Shown: positions 7,868 to 15,221 of the stretch, one piece after another
How the letters are laid out: each line of letters starts with the position of its first letter
How positions within the stretch are numbered: the first letter of the stretch is position 1
Source of the DNA: Nonomuraea candida
GTDB taxonomy: Bacteria > Actinomycetota > Actinomycetes > Streptosporangiales > Streptosporangiaceae
Assembly: GCF_000725485.1 (NCBI RefSeq)
Contig: NZ_JOAG01000003.1
Span: 310,001-374,000, forward strand
Reading direction: 5' to 3'
DNA: 64,000 nt
The notes under the pieces: generated by a model
Databases searched by the model: none
What the model was told of the DNA's origin: nothing
The model's input: only the letters and a program-made list of their open reading frames with translations
Translations under genes and position numbers: made by a program

Positions 7868-8686
7868 TCAGCCGGTGGCGACGGGGCGGGCGGGGTCGGA
7901 GACCCAGTCGGACCAGGAGCCGACGTACAGGGCCGCGGGCAGGCCCGCCACCTCCATGGCCAGCACCTCGTGCGCGGCCGTCACCCCCGAGCCGCAGTAT
8001 GCGCCCGCCCCGGCCTCTTCCCGCACGCCCAGTCCCGAGAAGCGGGCCCGGAGCGCCTCGGGGTCGAGGAACCTGCCGTCGGGGCCGAGGTTCTCCGTCG
8101 TGGGCGCGCTGACCGCGCCCGGGATGTGCCCGGCCACCGGGTCGATCGGCTCCACCTCGCCGCGGTAGCGCTCCCCGGCCCGGGCGTCGAGCAGCACGCC
8201 GCCGCGTTGCGCCAGCGCCGCCGCCTCCTCGGCCGTCAGCGCCGGCATCCCGCCGGGGCGGGCGGTGAAGTCGCCCTCCACGGGCTGCGGGGTCTCCTTC
8301 GTGGTGGGCATCCCGGCCGCGATCCAGGCGGGCAGGCCGCCGTCGAGGACGCGTACGTCCTGGTGGCCGAAGTACCGCAGCGTCCACCACGCCCGGGCGG
8401 CCGCGGTGGCGCCGGCGTCGTCGTAGACGACCACCGGGCGGCCCTCGAAGACGCCCAGGCGGCGCATCGCGCGCTGGAACGCGGCCGCGTCGGGCAGCGG
8501 ATGCCGCCCGCCCCGGCCGGGAGGGGCCGCGAGGTCGGCGTCGAGGTCACAGAAGACGGCGCCCTCGATGTGGCCCTCGCGGTAGGACTCGATCCCGGGC
8601 GGGCCGCCGAGCCGCCAACGCACGTCGAGCACCGTCGCGCCGCCGAGCGCGGCGAGTCCGGCAGGGGTGATCAGCGGGCTGGTCAC
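7868..8686 (-). CDS. sseA: Sulfurtransferase, tandem rhodanese (3-mercaptopyruvate type)
   Basis: A 272-residue cytoplasmic protein with two rhodanese domains. The N-terminal inactive domain spans about residues 5-125 and has the VLDVRWRLGG and GHIEGAVFCDLD motifs. The catalytic domain spans about 150-265, with Cys231 in the loop CGSGVTA. That loop is typical of 3-mercaptopyruvate sulfurtransferases rather than the CRKGVT loop of thiosulfate enzymes. It transfers sulfane sulfur from mercaptopyruvate or thiosulfate to acceptors such as cyanide or thioredoxin. The GTG start at 8686 overlaps the stop of the upstream phosphatase-like gene by 4 nt (GTGA), so the two form an operon. Substrate preference is inferred from the loop. 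Confidence 0.9.
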   Translation of the reverse strand: MTSPLITPAGLAALGGATVLDVRWRLGGPPGIESYREGHIEGAVFCDLDADLAAPPGRGGRHPLPDAAAFQRAMRRLGVFEGRPVVVYDDAGATAAARAWWTLRYFGHQDVRVLDGGLPAWIAAGMPTTKETPQPVEGDFTARPGGMPALTAEEAAALAQRGGVLLDARAGERYRGEVEPIDPVAGHIPGAVSAPTTENLGPDGRFLDPEALRARFSGLGVREEAGAGAYCGSGVTAAHEVLAMEVAGLPAALYVGSWSDWVSDPARPVATG

Positions 8687-9795
8687 GAACGTACCTCCAG
8701 GAGCGGGACGTGCTGCTCGGCCGCCGTCAGCGAGCCGTGGTAGCCGGTGAAGAGCGCCTCGATCTTGTGCTTGGTGGGCGCGGTGATGGCCAGATCGGTG
8801 TACGGCACGGCCACGACGTCGCCGACGCGTCCGAGCCACTCGTCGCGTACGCGGGGGCCGAACCAGCCCGACTCCACCGCCTCCTGCCGGGACACCACCC
8901 ACGCCTTGCCGCGCAGGGTCTCGCGCCACGCCTCCAGCACCTGCCCCGCCGCGCCCGGCTCGGTGTAGACGTGCCGGGCCCTGGCCTCCCCGCCGAGCAG
9001 CGCCACCCCCTCCACCAGTTCGGGGACGCTCTCCGCGTCGATCTTCTCGGTGGCGTTGATCATGCCGTGGTCGGCGGTGACGTAGAGGGCGGAGCCCGGC
9101 GGCAGGCCCTCGGCGATGCGCCGGGCCATGTCGTCGACGACGGCGAGCTGCCGCAGCCACTCCTCGCTCCCCCAGCCCACCATGTGGCCGGCGGCGTCGA
9201 GGTCGCCGTAGTAGACGGTGACGTGCGTGCGCGGCCGCTCGCGCAGGGCCTGGTGCACGCGGACGATCCGGTCGTCCACGGTGTCGGCGGCCAGGTAGCG
9301 CACGCCCCGGTAGACGGCCCTGGTCAGCCCCGTGCCCTCGAACTCGGCGGGCGCCACGTAGACGGGCTCGACCCCGGCCGCGACGGCGCGCTGGTAGACG
9401 GTCTCGGCGGGCTGCCACTCGTCGGGGTCCATGACCAGGCCGTCGGGCAGGCGCCAGCGCAGGCAGTTGAACAGGTGGCCCGTGCCGGGCACGGCCAGCA
9501 TCAGGCCCACCATGCCGTGCTCGCCCGGCGTCAGGCCGGTGCCCAGCGTGCACAGGCTCGTGACGGTGGTGGCGGGGAAGCCGGCCGTGAGAGTCCTGCC
9601 GGCCAGACCGGACAGGAAGGGGGCGGCCTCGGGGTGGGCGCGCAGCAGCTCGGCGCCCAGGCCGTCCACGAGGAACAGGCAGACGCGGTCGGCCGGCTCC
9701 AGGGCCAGCGTGTTGGGCTCGCGCAGGCCCAGGGCGGCCAGCAGCGACCCGGGCAGATCCGCCAGCGACCCACCGCCGTATCCCGGCACCAGCAT
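8683..9795 (-). CDS. Alkaline phosphatase superfamily protein (nucleotide pyrophosphatase/phosphodiesterase-like)
   Basis: A 370-residue cytoplasmic protein with the metal-binding layout of type I phosphodiesterases/nucleotide pyrophosphatases. An N-terminal Asp lies in LFLVDGLGAELL, and the likely nucleophile Thr is in FPATTVTSLCTLGTG. The second metal site uses YYGDLDAAGHMVGWG and YVTADHGMI, and the last His is in GYHGSL. No signal peptide is present, unlike secreted phosphatases. The ATG at 9795 is the only plausible start before the fold begins. It is coupled to the sulfurtransferase gene downstream. Family members hydrolyse phosphodiester or pyrophosphate bonds; the substrate here is unknown. 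Confidence 0.88.
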   Translation of the reverse strand: MLVPGYGGGSLADLPGSLLAALGLREPNTLALEPADRVCLFLVDGLGAELLRAHPEAAPFLSGLAGRTLTAGFPATTVTSLCTLGTGLTPGEHGMVGLMLAVPGTGHLFNCLRWRLPDGLVMDPDEWQPAETVYQRAVAAGVEPVYVAPAEFEGTGLTRAVYRGVRYLAADTVDDRIVRVHQALRERPRTHVTVYYGDLDAAGHMVGWGSEEWLRQLAVVDDMARRIAEGLPPGSALYVTADHGMINATEKIDAESVPELVEGVALLGGEARARHVYTEPGAAGQVLEAWRETLRGKAWVVSRQEAVESGWFGPRVRDEWLGRVGDVVAVPYTDLAITAPTKHKIEALFTGYHGSLTAAEQHVPLLEVRS

Positions 9796-9901
9796 GCCTG
9801 CCAGTGTAGCCCGCCGACGATCTCCACCACCGGCCCCGGCGCTGAATCGGTACGGAACCCCGCACCGGATCGAAACGGGGCCCGACAGGAACGGAACCGG
9901 C

Positions 9902-9977
9902 CGACGCGGTGACGGGCGGCCGAGGCGGTGACGGGCGGCCGAGGCGGTGACGGGCGGCCGAGGCGGTGACGGGCGAC
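9902..9977. repeat. Four tandem 19-bp repeats in a 421-bp gene-free gap
   Basis: The unit CGAGGCGGTGACGGGCGGC occurs four times head to tail (9902-9920, 9921-9939, 9940-9958, 9959-9977); the first and last copies differ by one base each. It lies between the phosphatase-like gene and DUF5998. The surrounding gap (9796-10216) is otherwise GC-rich with GGGCCG-type simple motifs and no convincing ORF. Confidence 0.85.
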
Positions 9978-10216
9978 CCGTGGCTGAGCGGGGTAGGCCG
10001 GGGCGGGGCTCGGTGGGGCGGCGTGGGCCGAGCGGCGGGTAGGGCCGGACGGGCTCGGCGGGAGGCGTGGGCCGGCCGGGCGGAACGGGGTTCGGCGGAA
10101 GGGCTGGTGGGGCGGATCGGGAGGCGGTGACCGTTTTGGCGGTGGGGCGATGGGGTTTGCGGGCGTGGCAGGGGGCGGTCGCGTCGGGGGATGCGACCGG
10201 GTGAGGGAGGTGGTGG

Positions 10217-10807
10217 TCAGGCGGTGGCGCGGGCGGTGGCCTCCGAGAGGGCCTTGGCGAAGGCGAGGACGTGGGTGACCGCCTCGGGACCGTCGGCCGC
10301 CTCGCTGACCCGCAGCGAGAGGTCGTCGGCCGTGATGGCACCCGTGTAACCGTGGTCGGCCTCGCAGTTCTCGTCGCCGCACGTCGCCGGCTCCAGGTCG
10401 ACGTGGGAGATGGCACCCCAGCCGATCGTGAGCGTCACCTCCGTGGGAGGGACGCCTGGGACGTAGGAGGCGGGGTCGGGCACCACGCGGGTGACGGCGA
10501 CGGACTGCACGCGGCTGAGCCGCACGGCCTCGGTGGTGGTGGAGGCGTGGGACGCCGAGACGCCTTCCACCGCCGGATGCTCGTCGGTGTGACAGACCAG
10601 CAGCCGCGTCGCCGACAGCACCAGGACGGTGACGTGGCGGCGGACCTCCATCGCGGGATCGAAGGTCGCCTCGTGATGGACCACGAACGCGGTCACGGCC
10701 TCCTTGCCCAGCGCGGATTCGACCGCATCGGTGACGAGGTCGGGGTAGTAGCCGCTGCGCTCGATCGCTTCACGCAGGCCCGCGGCTGAGACTCGGGTTT
10801 CCCTCAT
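10217..10807 (-). CDS. DUF5998 family protein
   Basis: A 196-residue protein that I recognise as the actinobacterial DUF5998 family, of unknown function. It starts MRETRVSAAGLREAIERSGYY, has a central beta-rich portion (RRHVTVLVLSATRLLVCHTDE, SRVQSVAVTRVV) reminiscent of PH-like folds, and a CGDENCEADHGY segment with two cysteines and a histidine that might bind metal. No signal or membrane segment is seen. It sits in the same orientation between the phosphatase-like gene and the protein acetyltransferase gene. The ATG at 10807 follows a promoter region with phased AT-rich repeats. Confidence 0.82.
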   Translation of the reverse strand: MRETRVSAAGLREAIERSGYYPDLVTDAVESALGKEAVTAFVVHHEATFDPAMEVRRHVTVLVLSATRLLVCHTDEHPAVEGVSASHASTTTEAVRLSRVQSVAVTRVVPDPASYVPGVPPTEVTLTIGWGAISHVDLEPATCGDENCEADHGYTGAITADDLSLRVSEAADGPEAVTHVLAFAKALSEATARATA

Positions 10808-10850
10808 GGCTCCATCCTGCCAGGACCGGGCAGTACACTCACCCGCCCGA

Positions 10851-10880
10851 TATAACGCTCTATAACGTCTTATACCTGCG
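10851..10880. promoter_or_regulatory. 10-bp phased TATAAC repeats upstream of DUF5998
   Basis: TATAACGCTC, TATAACGTCT and TATACCTGCG follow one another at 10851, 10861 and 10871, exactly one helical turn apart, 44-73 bp upstream of the DUF5998 ATG. In this GC-rich genome such an AT-rich island suggests a promoter or a phased operator. On the minus strand it supplies GTTATA and GTATAA hexamers that could serve as a -10. Which element is used is not decidable by eye. Confidence 0.45.
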
Positions 10881-11000
10881 CATCAGTGGGCACTTCACCC
10901 ACTCCATTCGCTGAGGGCGAATCAGCGGCGGGCATCAGAGCACACCACGGGTCCCGACCCCTGGCGCCGCCGGGGACCGGAACCGGGGTTGTCCCGGTGA

Positions 11001-11091
11001 CAGCAGGGGGACCGGGACCGACGCCGCTTCGATGTCGGCAGGGAGACCGGGCCGACGCCGCCTCGATGGCAGCAGGGGGACCGAGGCCGCC
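11001..11091. repeat. 35-bp imperfect tandem repeat (2.6 copies) in an intergenic gap
   Basis: The unit GCAGGGGGACCGGGACCGAC plus CGCCGCTTCGATG-type sequence repeats at about 11001, 11036 and 11070 (third copy partial). It fills part of the 347-bp gap between the DUF5998 start and the end of the acetyltransferase gene. No gene is credible in this gap. Confidence 0.7.
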
Positions 11092-11154
11092 CACCACCGC
11101 TGGGCGGCCCGCGACGGAACGGCCGGCACGGGGCGCCGCCCAGTGGCAGCAGGG

Positions 11155-14016
11155 TCAGGAGAGGCGGCGGGGGCCGACGTCGAGGCGAGGGCCCGCAGGG
11201 GTGCGCAGGATGGCGCGGGCGCCGAGGATCATGACGTCGGACTCGCCCACGAGCACCTGGTCCAGGTCGAGGCGGGCCAGCTCGGGCAGGTCGTGGGCCA
11301 GCCGCCCGACGCGTACGAGGAGATCCTCCAGGGCGTCCACGGCCACGGGCGGGTAGCCGTACTGGCCGAACAGCAGGGGCGCGGCGCGTACGGACCGGAC
11401 CAGGGCGGCGGCGTCGTCGCCGGTCAGCGGAGCCAGCCGGAAGCCCTGGTCGAGCAGGAGGCGCGCGGTCACCTCGCCCAGCCCGAACGACACGACGGGC
11501 CCGAACGCCGGGTCCTCGACCACGCCCACCACGGTCGGCACGGCCGGCTGCGGCGCCATGCGCTGCACGGCCAGCTCGACCTGGTCGCCGAACTGCTCGG
11601 CGAACTCGGTGTACGCGTGGCGCACCGTCTCCGGCCCCGTCAGCCCGAGCCGCACCGTCCCCGCCCGGCGCGAGGCCCCGGGGTCGGCCACCTTGACCAC
11701 GGCCGGCCAGCCGAGACGCCCGGCGGCGGCCACCGCCTCGTCGGCCGAGCGCACCACCTCGGCGGGCCAGACGGTCAGGCCGTAGCAGGACAGCAGCTCG
11801 GCGGCGTCGATCTCGACGGGCGGACCGGCCTGCGCGAACCCGGGCGCCGGGGCTCCCGAGCCGGGAACGGCCGCCCGCGCCCGCTCACTCCCACCGCCGG
11901 GGACCGCCGCCCGCGCCTGCTCACTCCCGCCACCGGGCACCGCCGCCCGCGCCCGCTCACTCCCACCGCCGGGGACCGCCGCCCGCGCCTGCTCGCTCCC
12001 GCCACCGGAGACCGTCGCCCGCGCCTCCTCGCCCGGGCCGACCGAGAGCGCAGCGCGTGCCAGCTCCCTCGCGCGGGCGGTGTCGACGTCCTCCAGCTCG
12101 TGCGGCGGCGTCGCCGGCTGCGCCCGCCAGGTGGCGTAGCGCACCACGTGGGCCAGGGCGCGCACGGCCTCCTCGGGCGCGGCGTAGGACGGGATGGAGC
12201 CCCGCGCCGGCCCCGCGCCGGGGGTCTCCACGCGCAGGGACGGATGCATGCCCAGATGCCCCCGGAACGTCGCCAGCACCGGCTTGCCGGCGTCTTTCGA
12301 CACCCGCAGCAGCTCGGCGGCCACCTCGTCGGTCCTGCCGGGGATCGGCGGCATGTAGATCACCACGGCCGCGTCGACGTCGGGCGAGGCCAGCTCTCCC
12401 GCCAGGGCCGGGCCGTATTCGGCGGCGCCGGCGGCCGGGCCCAGGTTGACCGGGGCGCGCGGCTCCAGGCCGGCGGCGACGCAGGCGTCGGCGGCCAGCA
12501 GGCCGAGCGCGTCGGAGTTGGTCACGAGCGCGACCCGCGGGCCCGCGGGCAGCGGCTGGTAGGCCAGGAGCTGCCCGACGTCGAAGAGCTGGATGAGGTC
12601 GTCGACGCGGATGAGGCCGGCCTGTTCGAACAGCGAGCTGATCGCCGAGTCGGGCAGGCGCAGCTCCTCCGCCGAGTGCCCGGTCGGGGTGCCGCCGCTC
12701 TTGACCACGACGACGGGCTTGCTGCGGGCGATGCGCCTGGCCAGGCGGGTGAACTTGCGCGGGTTTCCGAGCGACTCCAGGTAGAGGAGGATCACCTCGG
12801 TGGAGTCGTCCTCCTCCCAGTACTGCAGCAGGTCGTTGCCCGACACGTCGGCCCTGTTGCCCGCCGAGACGAACGACGAGATGCCCATGCCGCGCTGCGC
12901 CACCCGCTGCAGCAGCGCGGTGCCCAGCGCGCCGGACTGGCTGAAGAAGCCCACCTTGCCCCTGCCGGGCACGGTGGCGGCGAGGGTGGCGTTGAGCTTG
13001 ACGGCCGGGTCGGTGTTGGCGATGCCCAGGCAGTTGGGGCCGACGACGCGCAGGCCGTAGGAGCGGGAGATGCGGGCCAGCTCGTCCTGCCTGGCGCGGC
13101 CCTGCGCGCCGGTCTCGCCGAACCCGGAGGAGACCACGATCAGGCCGTGCACGCCCTTCTCCGCGCACTCCTTGACGACGTCGAGCACGCCCTCGGCCGG
13201 CACGGCGACGACGGCGAGGTCGACCTCGCCGTCGATGGCCCCCACGCTCGGGTAGGCCCGCACGCCCGCCACCGCCCGCACCTCGCGGTGCACGGGGTAG
13301 ACGGGCCCGGTGAAGTCGGCGGCCAGCAGGTTGCGCAGGACGGTCTGGCCCACGCCGCCCGGCTCGCGCGAGGCGCCGATGACGGCGACGGAGCCCGGGG
13401 TCAGCAGCCTGGCGATGGAGCGGGACTCGGCCCGGTGCTCGCGCGCGGCCGTGACCTCGGCGGAGGTGTCGGTGGGGGTGAGGTCGAGCGTCATGCGTAC
13501 GACGCCGTCCTCGAACTGGCTCTGGGCCGTGTAGCCGGCCTCCCGCAGCAGCTTGGTCATGCGCATGTTGGCGGGCAGCACGTCGGCGACGAAGCGCTCG
13601 ATGCCGCGCTCGCGGGCGGTGGCCGCCAGGTGCTCCAGCAGCACCGAGGCCACTCCCCTGCCCTGGTGGGCGTCCTCGACGAGGAAGGCCACCTCGGCCT
13701 CGCCGGGGCCGGTGCGGTCGTAGCGGATCACGGCCACCATCTCGGCGCCGATGGTGGCGATCAGCGCGACGCGGCTGACGTAGTCGACGTTGGTGAACCG
13801 CTCGACTTCCTTGTCGGACAGCCGGGGCCGGGGGCCGAAGAAGCGGAAGTAGATCGACTCGTCGGACAGCCTGGAGTAGAAGGAACGGAGGCGGTCCGCG
13901 TCGGCCGGCCTGATAGGCCGGACGTGAGCGGTGCCGCCGTCGGCCAGGACCACGTCGGCTTCCCAATGGGCCGGATATTGTGCCTCCACAGCATCGAGCG
14001 TAAACCCGCATCCCAT
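11155..14016 (-). CDS. Protein lysine acetyltransferase, GNAT-NDP-forming acyl-CoA synthetase fusion (PatA-like)
   Basis: A 953-residue fusion. The N-terminal GNAT domain (about residues 20-175) has the acetyl-CoA loop HQGRGVASVLL. It is followed by the CoA-binding and ligase domains of NDP-forming acyl-CoA synthetases (about 180-620; FFSQSGALGTALL, VVKSGGTPTGHSAEELRL) and an ATP-grasp domain (about 725-950). GNAT-first order is the reverse of Salmonella Pat and matches Streptomyces lividans PatA, which acetylates acyl-CoA synthetases. Between ligase and ATP-grasp lies a linker of 12-residue repeats (about 659-718). ATG 14016 has no ribosome site; GTG 13989 (VEAQYPAHWEAD) is a credible alternative, perhaps leaderless. 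Targets and any retained synthetase activity are unknown. Confidence 0.92.
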   Translation of the reverse strand: MGCGFTLDAVEAQYPAHWEADVVLADGGTAHVRPIRPADADRLRSFYSRLSDESIYFRFFGPRPRLSDKEVERFTNVDYVSRVALIATIGAEMVAVIRYDRTGPGEAEVAFLVEDAHQGRGVASVLLEHLAATARERGIERFVADVLPANMRMTKLLREAGYTAQSQFEDGVVRMTLDLTPTDTSAEVTAAREHRAESRSIARLLTPGSVAVIGASREPGGVGQTVLRNLLAADFTGPVYPVHREVRAVAGVRAYPSVGAIDGEVDLAVVAVPAEGVLDVVKECAEKGVHGLIVVSSGFGETGAQGRARQDELARISRSYGLRVVGPNCLGIANTDPAVKLNATLAATVPGRGKVGFFSQSGALGTALLQRVAQRGMGISSFVSAGNRADVSGNDLLQYWEEDDSTEVILLYLESLGNPRKFTRLARRIARSKPVVVVKSGGTPTGHSAEELRLPDSAISSLFEQAGLIRVDDLIQLFDVGQLLAYQPLPAGPRVALVTNSDALGLLAADACVAAGLEPRAPVNLGPAAGAAEYGPALAGELASPDVDAAVVIYMPPIPGRTDEVAAELLRVSKDAGKPVLATFRGHLGMHPSLRVETPGAGPARGSIPSYAAPEEAVRALAHVVRYATWRAQPATPPHELEDVDTARARELARAALSVGPGEEARATVSGGGSEQARAAVPGGGSERARAAVPGGGSEQARAAVPGGGSERARAAVPGSGAPAPGFAQAGPPVEIDAAELLSCYGLTVWPAEVVRSADEAVAAAGRLGWPAVVKVADPGASRRAGTVRLGLTGPETVRHAYTEFAEQFGDQVELAVQRMAPQPAVPTVVGVVEDPAFGPVVSFGLGEVTARLLLDQGFRLAPLTGDDAAALVRSVRAAPLLFGQYGYPPVAVDALEDLLVRVGRLAHDLPELARLDLDQVLVGESDVMILGARAILRTPAGPRLDVGPRRLS
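11863..12042 (-). repeat. In-frame 36-bp minisatellite inside the acetyltransferase gene
   Basis: Four clear 36-bp units (11863-11898, 11899-11934, 11935-11970, 11971-12006) and a degenerate fifth (12007-12042) encode ARAAVPGGGSE(Q/R) repeats. Units alternate in sequence (Q then R), implying a 72-bp higher-order duplication. The frame is preserved because 36 is a multiple of 3. Confidence 0.92.
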
Positions 14017-14171
14017 ATGCCAAGACCAGGGGCCCTGTTGGACAACGCTTGTGCATCGACTGCAACCCCTTGTCGGGGGTACGCCCCACGGGCAGCCCGG
14101 AAGCTGTTAGTTTTGCGGTGGCGTTTCAGCCGTGGCCAGGCTCGATCTGAAGGCAGCAAGGTGGTGACATC

Positions 14172-15065
14172 ATGACGCGGGTCGTCGTGGTGGGCGATCT
14201 CATGACCGACGCGGTCGCTCGCGCCCGTTATGCGCTCGCCCGGGCGAGCGACACCCCGGCGATCGTGACCATGCACGGCGGCGGCTCGGGGGCGAACATC
14301 TCGTCCTGGCTGGCCGTCGAGGGCGCCGAGGTGGCCTTCATCGGCCGCAGGGGCGCCGACATCACCGGGCGAAACCGCGACATGGAGCTGATGGGCTACG
14401 GCGTCGACGCCCGCCTCGTCATGGACCCCGAGCGGCCGACCGGCACCTGCGTGGTGCTGGTCACCCACAAGGGCGAGCGCACCATGCTCTCCGACCCCGG
14501 CGCCAACGCCGCGCTGTCCCCCGAGGACCTGCCGCGCGACCTGTTCGTCTCGGGCGCGCACCTGCATCTGTCGGGCTACACGCTGATCAACGAGGGTTCG
14601 CGCGACGCCGGTCTCGCGGCGCTCGACATGGCCAGGCGCGCCGGCATGTCGATCTCGGTCGACTGCGCGTCCTCGGCGCCGCTGGAGCGCACCGGCGCCG
14701 AGCCGTTCCTCGAGTGGACCAACGGCGCCAAGCTGCTGTTCGCCAACATCGACCAGGCCAAGGTGCTGACCGGCCGCGACGAGGCCGAGGCCGCGGCCAA
14801 GGTGCTCACCGCGTGGTTCCCGCAGGTCGTGATCAAGATGAACGCCGAGGGCGCGTTGTGGTACAGCAACGGCCGCCCCGACCCCGTGCGGGTGGCCGCC
14901 GAGCCCGTCGACAAGATCGTCGATGGCACGGGCGCGGGCGACGCGTTCTGCGCCGGCTTCCTGCCGGGCTGGCTGGAGGGCAAGCCCCCGGCCGAGGCAC
15001 TGTCCGCGGGCTGCCGGCTGGCCGCCAAGGCCATCATGCACCTGGGCGCGCGCCCGCCGTTCTAG
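14172..15065 (+). CDS. PfkB-family carbohydrate kinase
   Basis: A 297-residue ribokinase-fold kinase that phosphorylates a sugar or nucleoside hydroxyl with ATP. The N-terminal substrate loop is GGGSGANISSWLA, the two-Gly segment is IGRRGAD, and the C-terminal PfkB signature DGTGAGDAFCAGF carries the catalytic base Asp257. Length is normal for the family. The ATG at 14172 is divergent from the acetyltransferase gene with a 155-bp shared control region. Its 3' end is partly duplicated just downstream. It stands alone, with no sugar transporter nearby, so the substrate cannot be inferred. Confidence 0.88.
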   Translation: MTRVVVVGDLMTDAVARARYALARASDTPAIVTMHGGGSGANISSWLAVEGAEVAFIGRRGADITGRNRDMELMGYGVDARLVMDPERPTGTCVVLVTHKGERTMLSDPGANAALSPEDLPRDLFVSGAHLHLSGYTLINEGSRDAGLAALDMARRAGMSISVDCASSAPLERTGAEPFLEWTNGAKLLFANIDQAKVLTGRDEAEAAAKVLTAWFPQVVIKMNAEGALWYSNGRPDPVRVAAEPVDKIVDGTGAGDAFCAGFLPGWLEGKPPAEALSAGCRLAAKAIMHLGARPPF

Positions 15066-15119
15066 GCCGATTCACCCGTTCTCGGCGCCCGCCGTTCCAG
15101 GCCGGTTCACCCGTGTCGC
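15050..15119. repeat. 35-bp tandem duplication of the kinase gene 3' end
   Basis: Two imperfect 35-bp copies starting GCGCCCGCCGTTC(T/C)AG occur at 15050-15084 and 15085-15119. The first contains the kinase stop codon TAG; in the second it reads CAG. The second copy is non-coding. Confidence 0.75.
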
Positions 15120-15221
15120 CGGCGCCAGGGCGGAAGATCTTCTTGGCGGTGGCAGGCAGGGGCCACCCGGCGTGCGGCCCGCCGCTGAGCGCCGCCGCAC
15201 GCCCCGCGTTCCCCAGACGTC

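Noticed and set aside
9902..9977. CRISPR-like array
   Set aside because: Units are contiguous with no spacers, too short, and no cas gene is present.
8683..10416. 577-codon version of the phosphatase-like gene
   Set aside because: The extra N-terminal part is Pro/Arg-rich and runs through the repeat region; the fold begins at the ATG at 9795.
11032..14175. 1047-codon plus-strand ORF opposite the acetyltransferase gene
   Set aside because: It is an antisense shadow of a strongly coding minus-strand gene in GC-rich DNA; its protein is Arg/Gly/His-rich with no domain.
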